A stretch of 64,000 nt of DNA, taken from assembly GCA_034521715.1 (NCBI GenBank), contig JAXHLY010000001.1, positions 1-64,000 on the forward strand, given 5' to 3'. Both the position numbers and the translations under genes were made by a program. This document shows, piece after piece, positions 9,983 through 17,063 of this stretch. This DNA comes from Methylohalomonas sp034521715 (lineage in GTDB: Bacteria > Pseudomonadota > Gammaproteobacteria > Methylohalomonadales > Methylohalomonadaceae). How positions within the stretch are numbered: position 1 is the first letter of the stretch; the number at the start of each line of letters is the position of its first letter. The notes under the pieces are model-generated. The model was given only the letters and a program-made list of their open reading frames with translations. It searched no databases and was not told where the DNA came from.

Positions 9983-10642
9983 ATGTGTGGACGCTATACA
10001 TTCTCCGGCAAGGGCCTGGACCGCTTCGAGGCCGCCCTCGATACAGTCATAGCCGATGCAGTCTATCCCCGCTACAACATCGCGCCGGACCAGGGCAACC
10101 CGGTCATTCTCAAGACCCCCGAGGGCATCGCCATGCAGGCCTTCCGCTGGGGGCTGGTGCCGCACTGGCTGGACGAGCCGAAGACGAAATACAGCACCAT
10201 CAACGCCAAAGTGGAAACGGTGGCCGAGAAACCCTTCTATCGCGATGCCTACAAATCCCGCCGCTGCCTGGTGCCGGCGGACGGCTACTACGAATGGAGA
10301 CAGGAGGGTGTGCGCAAGCAGCCCTACTATATTCACCAGGGCGGGCAGGCCTTCGCCTTCGCGGGGCTATGGGATCGCTGGGAAGGCAATGAATCCTTCA
10401 GTTCCTATACCATCATCACCGGCCCGGCGGCGGAGACAGTGCGCGATATCCATGCCCGCATGCCGCTGGTGTTGCCGGAAGCGTCCTGGAAGGCCTGGCT
10501 CGATCCCGAAACGCCGGTCAACAAACTGCCCGAGATACTGGATAGCGCGGAGACGAAGTTTGAATATCATGTTGTCTCAACCCGCGTGAATGACCCGAGG
10601 AACGAGGGCCCCGAGCTGATCGAGCCGCATCACAATATCTGA
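9983..10642 (+). CDS. yedK: SOS response-associated peptidase (SRAP), YedK family
   Basis: The start MCGRYT gives the invariant Cys2 exposed by removal of Met1, the residue that forms a thiazolidine crosslink with abasic sites in single-stranded DNA. The conserved active-site elements follow: NIAPDQ (about 36), RWGLVPHW (about 56-63), TINAKVET with the catalytic Asn, PADGYYEW with the Glu, and IHARMPLVL with the His. At 219 residues it is a full-length YedK/HMCES homologue that shields abasic sites during replication. Base composition returns to that of the rest of the window here, marking the right edge of the AT-rich patch. Confidence 0.95.
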   Translation: MCGRYTFSGKGLDRFEAALDTVIADAVYPRYNIAPDQGNPVILKTPEGIAMQAFRWGLVPHWLDEPKTKYSTINAKVETVAEKPFYRDAYKSRRCLVPADGYYEWRQEGVRKQPYYIHQGGQAFAFAGLWDRWEGNESFSSYTIITGPAAETVRDIHARMPLVLPEASWKAWLDPETPVNKLPEILDSAETKFEYHVVSTRVNDPRNEGPELIEPHHNI

Positions 10643-10784
10643 TGATCTGAAATCGGGCTGACTCAGAACGTTCATGAAATGAGTCACTCAGGCGGTCCGG
10701 CCGGATTAATGGCGCACGGGGATGCACTGATAGTGTGCATGGCGTAGGCTGAGGGTTGTCTGAATCCAGTAAAGGAGCCTGACC

Positions 10785-11038
10785 ATGAAACTGTCAGTCA
10801 AGGGTTTTGCACTGGCCGCCGGTATATCTGGGCACTGGCGGTCCTGCTCACGGCTGTCGCCAATGTGATCTGGGGCGGCTACGGCTATGCCTTCCTGTCC
10901 ATGCTCGCCTCGCTGTATCCCGGCTACGGGGTCGGCACCAGTGTGGCATCCATTGCCATGGTCACCGGCTATGCCCTGGTGGACGGGATTATCTGCGGCG
11001 CGATTTTCGCGTGGCTGTATAACCGCTTCGCCACCTGA
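10785..11038 (+). CDS. Holin-like small membrane protein, frameshifted
   Basis: The ATG at 10785 follows a good Shine-Dalgarno sequence AAAGGAG (10771-10777). The first frame gives MKLSVKGFALAAGI, and a one-base shift near 10828 continues as WALAVLLTAVANVIWGGYGY, then LASLYPGY, and ends DGIICGAIFAWLYNRFAT. Joined, it is about 84 residues with two hydrophobic helices. The same layout occurs in small chromosomal proteins commonly annotated as bacteriophage holin family. No lysin, spanin or other phage gene is nearby, so a phage role is not supported. It is more likely a resident small membrane protein of unknown function. Confidence 0.65.
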
Positions 11039-11054
11039 TTCAGGTCTCTTGCAT

Positions 11055-11091
11055 ATTCCCATATCGGAATTATTATTCCCAATATGGGAAT
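11055..11091. promoter_or_regulatory. Paired palindromic operator upstream of the MNT gene
   Basis: Two adjacent near-palindromes, ATTCCCATATCGGAAT (11055-11070) and ATTCCCAATATGGGAAT (11075-11091), share the half-site ATTCCCA. They are spaced 20 bases centre to centre and overlap the start of the winged-helix nucleotidyltransferase gene. This is the layout expected for an autorepressor binding as two dimers. Confidence 0.65.
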
Positions 11092-11707
11092 AAAGAGTAA
11101 CTCCAATTCAGGGATAGCCGGGGCCTTATTTTCCGGAGTACAACAGCGGGTACTGGGCCTTCTGTTCGGCCAGCCTGATCGTCGGTTTCAAGGCTCAGAA
11201 ATCATCCGCCTGGCCGAATCAGGAACGGGGGCGGTTCACCGCCAGCTTAAAACGCTGGCAGGTAGCGGTCTGGTTACCGTCACAGCTGTTGGAAATCAGA
11301 AATATTATCAGGCTAACCATGACTCCCCCGTGTTTACGGAGTTGCACGGGCTAATAATAAAAACTGTTGGACTGGCTGAACCTCTCAGGGAGGCCCTGGC
11401 TCCTTTCGCTAATCAGATCACCGTTGCTTTTGTTTATGGCTCAATTGCCAAAGGTACTGACACTGCGCAGAGCGATATTGATCTCATGTTGATTGGCGAA
11501 CATATGGCCTATGCCGACATCTACAAGCACCTGGAAAATGCAGAAAAAATTCTGCATCGTTCAATTAATCCTAATCTGCTCACGCGTGAGGAATGGAATA
11601 AACGGCTGACGCAGAAGAATCACTTCATACTTAGCGTACAATCCCAACCTAAATTATTCATAATTGGTTCCAAGGATGACCTCGAAACAACTCGAAAACC
11701 TGGTTAA
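11084..11707 (+). CDS. MntA-like nucleotidyltransferase with N-terminal winged helix (antitoxin)
   Basis: The protein has two parts. Residues 10-85 form a winged helix-turn-helix of ArsR type (RVLGLLF...QLKTLAGSGLVTVTAVGNQ). Residues 105-190 form a minimal nucleotidyltransferase with VYGSIAKGTDTAQSDIDLML, the GS-x10-DxD active site. In type VII toxin-antitoxin pairs the MNT protein inactivates the partner HEPN toxin by AMPylation. The winged helix suggests it also represses its own promoter through the palindromes at 11055-11091. Because the ATG at 11084 lies inside the second palindrome, a slightly later start is possible. Its end overlaps the HEPN gene by 32 bases. Confidence 0.82.
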   Translation: MGIKSNSNSGIAGALFSGVQQRVLGLLFGQPDRRFQGSEIIRLAESGTGAVHRQLKTLAGSGLVTVTAVGNQKYYQANHDSPVFTELHGLIIKTVGLAEPLREALAPFANQITVAFVYGSIAKGTDTAQSDIDLMLIGEHMAYADIYKHLENAEKILHRSINPNLLTREEWNKRLTQKNHFILSVQSQPKLFIIGSKDDLETTRKPG

Positions 11708-12097
11708 AGCAGGTCAGTTAAAACAGGAAAACTGGTCAAAAAATGAATTCGATGGCTTAATACGATCTGGTCGTGCACGTCTGAATGATGCCAAGAATAC
11801 CGCACTTGCGCTGGAGAGCCGCTTCGATCTGGCCTATAACGCAGCGCATTCCCTTTCTCTGGCTGCTCTACGCTGGCATGGTTATCGTTCACAGAATCGT
11901 TACATTGTTTTTCAGGTATTGCCACATACCCTCAATGTTGAGTCAGCAATCTGGCCGTACTTACTAAATGCCATGATCGCCGTAACCTGGCAGAATACGA
12001 AGGTCATCTCGAAATCGAGGAACAATTGGTAACTGATCTCATTACTGCAATTGATGCAGTGGATGCTGCATTAAAAGAGTTCGAATCCAAAGCCTAG
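11676..12097 (+). CDS. HEPN domain protein (putative HepT-like toxin), frameshifted
   Basis: The frame starts MTSKQLENLVKAGQLKQEN and continues FDGLIRSGRARLNDAKN and ALESRFDLAYNAAHSLSLAA, the first helices of the HEPN fold. The frame is lost near 11970 and resumes as CHDRRNLAEYEGHLEIEEQL, the conserved basic/polar motif where HEPN RNases keep catalytic residues. It ends at TAG 12095-12097. Joined, about 140 residues. HEPN toxins of this group are RNases neutralised by their MNT partner, encoded just upstream with a 32-base overlap. The frameshift would destroy the toxin if real, so raw data should decide whether it is an error or a disarmed toxin. Confidence 0.75.
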
Positions 12098-12111
12098 TGC
12101 CTATATCCTGC

Positions 12112-12378
12112 TCAGATCCCCTTATCCCCGCCCTTCTGTATCCAGCCCTTGAGCCTCGCCAGTCCCAGCAGGAACACAATCATCAATGCAAGATATAACA
12201 GCGGGCCGGGAATGGCCGGCATGAAATAAACCAGCAAACCCTGATCGGCGGCCAGCCGTAACACGATGTCTCCAATCAACAGAATGACGGCAAAAGTCAT
12301 CAGGCTGTACCAGACAAATTTTTCCCGGCCCTGCGCGGGTGCGTCTCGATCCTCTTGTTCCGCTTCCATGTTCTGCAA
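12112..12378 (-). CDS. Small two-helix membrane protein, unknown function
   Basis: This 88-residue protein has a polar N-terminus (EAEQEDRDAPAQGREK) and two hydrophobic helices, WYSLMTFAVILLIGDIVLRL (about 23-42) and IPGPLLYLALMIVFLLGLAR (about 55-74), with a positively charged tail. It lies 21 bases downstream of the DUF4139 gene on the same strand and is likely co-transcribed. No known family is recognised. A start at the internal Met4 (MEAEQED) is equally possible. Confidence 0.6.
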   Translation of the reverse strand: MQNMEAEQEDRDAPAQGREKFVWYSLMTFAVILLIGDIVLRLAADQGLLVYFMPAIPGPLLYLALMIVFLLGLARLKGWIQKGGDKGI

Positions 12379-12399
12379 TATCTGGTCTGGCTTTTTGGC

Positions 12400-14008
12400 T
12401 TAAATACCACTCAACTCCCTGCCCTCCGGATAACTGACCTGGTAACCGAAATCCATGGTCTTCCCGGCACCCGCTTCGAGGTCGAACTTCCAGGCATTGA
12501 CGCCCTTGTCGTCATCAACATCCGTTTCGCTCGGCTCGACTGAATAGTCCGGCTCGATCTCGATCTTCTCGTTTTTCGATACCGGTACTCTCAACAGCGC
12601 CGTGACCGGCAGGCTGCGGCTGTGGTGGTTGATAATTTCGAGCTTGTAATGGCGCGCCAGCGTTGACTTCGTCGTGATCCAGCCGCTCTCCCCGGCCTCG
12701 TCTTTCAGCGGCTTGAAGTTCACCTCGATGCTCGGGTCGATACCAAAGGCCAATGTGCGTTCTTCATCCGGCGCCCAGCTGTCCAGCCGGCCCTGGCCGA
12801 TATAGGCGCCGTCGCGGAATCTCGCCAAGCTGCCGGGCGGCAACGGCCCTTCGCCGTCCCAGATGGTATCGGCAATCAGCCAGGCGCGCGGATCGGTCTG
12901 CGGCAGGGTTTCGGCGCCGATTGCCGCTTTCAGTTCATGACTACCGATGGGCAATTCACGCGGTTCGTTGCCGGCCGGTACATTGACGCGGCCGGAGACG
13001 ACATAGGTCGCTGCAAACTCCGCATTAACTGTCTGCGCCGGTGCGGGCGCCGCCGCGGCACCCACCGTATCGGCCATCATGCTTTCCTGCATGATCCGGG
13101 CACTCTCTGCCTTTCGCATCGGTTTCACTTCCGGCGCGAAGTCGATCCACCACGGGCTGAGTTCCGGGCGTTCGCCGTAAACCGGTTGCGAGGTCGATAA
13201 CGCGAGATTCACGTCGTTCCAGTCCTCACCGGTGGCCTGGCTGACATGCGCGCTGCGGTTCAGCATGACACTGCCGTTGGCGGTATCCAGCCGGGCCTCG
13301 TAACGCGGTGTCCATACCGGTCCGCGCACGCGGTAGGATGAGTTTCAGTTCGGCCGATCCGGATACACTACTGCGGTAGGGGACTGTGACGGTGACCGCC
13401 TGCTGAATGGAACGGCCGAGTTGATTGAGTTTCTGTTTCAGCGTCTCGATCTCTTTTTGCAGATCGGCGGCCTCGCGCTCGCCGGTTCGCATGCGCCGGC
13501 GGGCCTCGCGCGATCCCGTACCGATGCGTTCCCACAGCGACTGCCAGTTTTCCACGCCATCGTCATCGGTCAATGCCGCTGCGGCCTTCTCGCCTTTCGG
13601 CAGTTCGGCCAGTCCCTCGATGAAGGTGATTTCATTGTTGGCGGCGGCAACACGATCCATGGCGTCCTGGTGCTGGTGTTCCAGTTGCTCGATCTGCTCA
13701 CGCAGTTTGCGTTCACGTTCGCGCGGCGGCTCGCCCACCGGTTCGCGCGACATTTCAATACCGCCGATGGTCGCGGCACCCTCGGTCACGGCGATGCGTA
13801 CACTGCCGTCGACGATCGCCGCGGGCAGGTCAGTGAACACGAGCTCATCCTGCCCTGATTGCAGGTCGACGCTGGCAACGCGCTCGATCTCGGCAATATT
13901 GCCCGGGTAAATGATGACACCGTCGATGCGGGAATCGACTTCTGCTGCAGTGGCCGAGGCGGCCAGGCAGGCAAGAACAATAAATAGCATACGGTGGATG
14001 TGGTGCAT
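12400..14008 (-). CDS. DUF4140/DUF4139 exported protein, frameshifted
   Basis: The start MHHIHRMLFIVLACLAASAT is a signal peptide with a likely cut after TAAA; the Shine-Dalgarno sequence GGAGGA lies directly upstream. Residues 27-110 fit the DUF4140 N-terminal beta domain (VDSRIDGVIIYPGNIAEIER). A coiled coil follows (about 90-195, rich in Glu/Gln/Arg, e.g. EIETLKQKLNQLGRSIQQ), then the DUF4139 beta-rich domain with a W-x-P-x-Y motif and a C-terminal FGYQVSYPEGREL. The frame changes near 13330. Joined length is about 535, usual for the family. These mucoidy-inhibitor A-like proteins have no defined biochemical role; a periplasmic or envelope location is likely. Confidence 0.85.
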
Positions 14009-14076
14009 GGTCTGTCCTCCTTGGAGCAGCTGATCGTAACTATAGCAAGTGTGCAGGTGCCTGCCTCTTATAACGG

Positions 14077-14424
14077 CTAACTTGTCCTGATATCCACCCT
14101 GTCCGGATCGAATGCCACCATGTTGGTAATCATGGCCATATCGGCAAAAGGCTGTTCATAACTCCAGGCGGCATCGGCCAGTACATTGTCATCCGCCTTG
14201 AGTGAATAATAGGTAGCATCGCCCTTGAAAGGGCAGTGCGTGACTGTCTCCGAGCGGACCAGACTGTCCATGTTGATAGCATGACGTGGTATGTAATACC
14301 TGACGGGATAGCCGGTTTCGTGCAGTTCCAGTGCCTGGCCTGTATCCGCGATTAATGTATCGCCGGCATAGACGCGTATCCTGGTCCGGGCCTGTTCCAG
14401 CTTGATCCTGTCAGATATCTGCAT
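14077..14424 (-). CDS. DUF427 domain protein
   Basis: The 115-residue protein has the DUF427 pattern: RIRVYAGDTLIADT, LELHETGYPVRYYIPR near 33-48, then THCPFKGDATYYSL near 62-75 and AWSYEQPF near 86. This single-domain beta-rich family is widespread and uncharacterised; the conserved aromatic and cysteine positions suggest small-molecule binding. There is no signal peptide. Its neighbours on the same strand are the exported Rossmann protein and DUF4139, with gaps of 34 and 68 bases. Confidence 0.9.
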   Translation of the reverse strand: MQISDRIKLEQARTRIRVYAGDTLIADTGQALELHETGYPVRYYIPRHAINMDSLVRSETVTHCPFKGDATYYSLKADDNVLADAAWSYEQPFADMAMITNMVAFDPDRVDIRTS

Positions 14425-14458
14425 GGCGCATGTCGTTGGTCATGTGGCGTAGACGGTG

Positions 14459-15199
14459 TTAGTCAGGTTCGCTCCGGGGATGCAGTGCCTTGCGCATTTC
14501 TTCAGCCGTCAGCGTTTCCAGAAACAGTGACGAGCCGTTGTCGAAATGCCTGCCCTGTTCCAGGGAACCGGCGATGACGGGCTGGAAGCCGGCATCGCGC
14601 ACAAGTCGGGAGGCGACATCAAGCGCCCTGCCGTCGTCGCCGGCCAGCGGCACCGCAAGTTTATCTCCCTGACGATGGGCCTCGCTGGCGAATGTGCGGT
14701 AATTGATGGAATTGAAGGCGCGGACGATGCGGGCGCCGGGCAGGTACTCGGCTGTTGCCACGCCCGCGCCTTTCTTCAGCGCGGCTTCCGCCATCGGGCC
14801 GTCCCGGCTCGGGAAAGGATTGCCGGCATCAAGCACGATCTTGCCGGCCAGGGCATCAGCGTAGTCCCTGCTGATCTGCGGCATGGCGCCGTACGGGACG
14901 GCGAGCAGAATGACATCACCGAATTCGATGGCCTCGGACACCGTACCGGCACGGGCATTCGGACCGGCCCTTTCCACCAGTGGCTGCAGTTCATCCGGAT
15001 GACGCGAGGAGAAGAATACCTGGTGTCCCGCCTTTGCCAGCAGCTCGCCGATGGTACCGCCGAGATTGCCGGCACCGATGGTACCGATTTTCAGGGGCCG
15101 GTCGGTAACGGGCAGCGTGTCATCAGCGGCAAGGGGAAACGCGCAAAACAAGACCGCGACAAACAAATAGTGCACGAAATGATTCAATACTTTTGTCAC
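14459..15199 (-). CDS. F420-reductase-like NADP-binding protein with signal peptide
   Basis: Residues 35-246 form a Rossmann fold of the NADP/F420-dependent oxidoreductase group: KIGTIGAGNLGGTIGELLAK gives the GxGxxG nucleotide loop, VFFSSRHPDEL the NADP-type second strand, and DVILLAVPYGAMP and IVLDAGNPFPSRDG follow. What is odd is the first 27 residues, a basic N-terminus, hydrophobic core (FVHYLFVAVLFCAFPLA) and likely cut before ADD, a Sec signal peptide without a twin-arginine motif. NAD(P) is normally unavailable in the periplasm, so either the cofactor is carried in or the start is wrong; the next in-frame Met (MPQISRD) is far inside the fold. The substrate is unknown. Confidence 0.75.
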   Translation of the reverse strand: MTKVLNHFVHYLFVAVLFCAFPLAADDTLPVTDRPLKIGTIGAGNLGGTIGELLAKAGHQVFFSSRHPDELQPLVERAGPNARAGTVSEAIEFGDVILLAVPYGAMPQISRDYADALAGKIVLDAGNPFPSRDGPMAEAALKKGAGVATAEYLPGARIVRAFNSINYRTFASEAHRQGDKLAVPLAGDDGRALDVASRLVRDAGFQPVIAGSLEQGRHFDNGSSLFLETLTAEEMRKALHPRSEPD

Positions 15200-15228
15200 T
15201 GACTACTCCTGCAGGGTGATTCATTGTT

Positions 15229-15430
15229 TACTGGATTCCCGCTTTCGCGGGAATGACGGATTTATTTGCAAGACTGCTTTGCTGCGCTCGCAATGACGGC
15301 TTGCTCAGCCCTTGTAGGAGCCGATTGCATCGGCGATATAGTAGTCGATGAATCGCGGACACAGTCCGCTCCCACAGTTACAGTGGCTTCGTTATCCGGA
15401 TTGCTCCGGCCTTCGGCCTCGTAATGACGA
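15229..15430. repeat. Composite dispersed repeat
   Basis: Three repeat motifs are stacked. Bases 15229-15256 carry CTGGATTCCCGCTTTCGCGG plus GAATGACGG. Bases 15311-15376 carry the REP-like pair TAGGAGCCGATTGCATCGGC / CGCGGACACAGTCCGCTCCC. Bases 15377-15428 (ACAGTTACAGTGGCTTCGTT, then GGCCTTCGGCCTCG) extend it. Bases 15353-15430 recur at 16857-16938 with only a few differences. Confidence 0.75.
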
Positions 15431-15459
15431 CTTCGGATCTGGTTTGGGAGTTGCTTCAC

Positions 15460-16565
15460 TCAGTATCCCCGCTCCGGATCGACCACCGACAGCATCGGTT
15501 CACCGTTACGGTAACGCCGCAGATTCTCGCGCACCACGCGCCAGCGGGCCTCGCCCTCGAGGTCGGAACGTGTCGCCACATGCGGCGTGATGATCGTATT
15601 CGGTGCCTGCCACAGCGGATGACCCGGCGGCAGCGGTTCGGGATCGGTGACGTCGAGACCGGCGCCGGCAATGGTACCGCTTTCCAGCGCCGCGACGAGA
15701 TCATCGGTGACGACCGTGCCGCCGCGGCCGACATTGATGAACAGTGCCGTGTCTTTCATGAGATCGAAGTGTTCGGCATCGAACAGGCCGCGGGTCTTGT
15801 CGGTCAGCGGCAGCGCGTTGACCACGATATCGGCCCCGGTGATGAAATCCTTCAGGTCCGGCGGCAGACCAACTTTTGATACGAAGTCCGGGCCTTCCGG
15901 TTTTGAATTACGCGTGGCAATGACGTTCATGCCCAGCGCATGGGCGCGGCGCGCGGTCTCGGTACCGATGCCGCCGAGGCCGACCACCAGCATGGTCTTG
16001 CCCTTGATGACGCGCATGCTGCCGGTGTACTCGTTACCGCGGCGCCATTCGCCCTCGCCCTCCGCCCGGATAAAGGTTTCCAGGTTCCGTGACAGCGCGA
16101 ACATCATGGCAATCACATGCTCGGCTATGACCGGTGCGGCAATGCGCTGCATGTTGGTGAGCAGCGGCGGATCGTTTCGAATTCCGGCAGCTCGACGCAG
16201 TATTCGGCCCCGGCCGAGTACAGCTGAATCCAGCGCAGGCTGTTGCCGGTTTCGAGCAACTCGCTGTTGCAGAGCCCGATCAGGCCGTCGGCAGTCGCTA
16301 TTTCCTGTAATGCCTGTTCGCGACTGCTGACACCGACTAGCTCGACATCCGGCACGGCTTCCTGCAGCCAGGCCAGGCGTTCCGGCCCGGCGAACGCGAC
16401 GACAATACGTTCCGGCCTTTGCCAGTCCGGGCGCTCGCGCACCGGCTTGGCGGCGACTTCCAGGTCGTAATTGCTGATCAGGTCGGTGGCATCATCGGCG
16501 GCATGGGCTGCACCACCGGTGGCCAGCAGGCACAGGGGGAGAATGAAACCTGACAATCTAGGCAT
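15460..16565 (-). CDS. D-2-hydroxyacid dehydrogenase with signal peptide, frameshifted
   Basis: The C-terminal frame (15460-16152) has the NAD-binding domain of D-isomer 2-hydroxyacid dehydrogenases: LVVGLGGIGTETARRAHALG, INVGRGG, the Arg/Glu/His relay in GLDVTDPEPL and ITPHVATRS. The N-terminal frame (16125-16565) begins with a clear signal peptide, MPRLSGFILPLCLLATGGAA ending HAA, followed by the substrate-domain half. The two join across a one-base shift near 16150, giving about 368 residues. Export of an NAD-dependent dehydrogenase is unusual and parallels the neighbouring exported Rossmann protein at 14459-15199. The substrate cannot be assigned. Confidence 0.8.
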
Positions 16566-17063
16566 GTGGACAACCCTTGATGGAAAGTCTCCGTTTGATC
16601 TTAGCAGCTGCGTTTACCAGGCTACAGAAGCCGGGAGTGCTGTTGGTTATGGTGGGCCCTCATCCTAACCTTCTCCCAGAGGGAGAAGGGACAGACTGGT
16701 GCTACGCACTGTCGGTTTACTCCCCCATCCTTCCTTCCCCGCAAGCGGGGAAGATGCAGTGCGCTGACGCGCTATTCGTTATGGGGCCTTATCCTGACTT
16801 TCCTCCTCAAGATAGCAATGACCTGTTGTCTGAGCCGGTTCCATTGGCGATTCGATCAATCGCGGACACAGTCCGCTCCCACAGTTACAGTGGCTTCGTT
16901 ATCTCGATTGCTTCGGCCTTCGACCTCGCAATGACGGCCTGCTCAGCCCTTGTGGGAGCCGATTGTATCGGCAATATGGTGCTCGATGAACCGCGGACAC
17001 AGTCCGCTCCCACAGAAACCCTTTCCCATCGGGGGATAGGGGGAGAACGAACACAAATGACGA
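16566..17063. repeat. Repeat-filled gap between dehydrogenase and GGDEF/EAL gene
   Basis: No gene is visible. Bases 16651-16695 and 16722-16760 are two GGGAGAAGG-type palindromes (CTTCTCCCAGAGGGAGAAGG; CCTTCCCCGCAAGCGGGGAA). Bases 16857-16938 are a near copy of 15353-15430. Bases 16949-17013 are a full REP-like pair (TGTGGGAGCCGATTGTATCG / CGCGGACACAGTCCGCTCCC). Confidence 0.75.

Noticed and set aside
10785..11038. Holin-like gene considered as evidence of a prophage
   Set aside because: No phage structural, lysis, integrase or repressor gene is nearby, and similar proteins are common on chromosomes.
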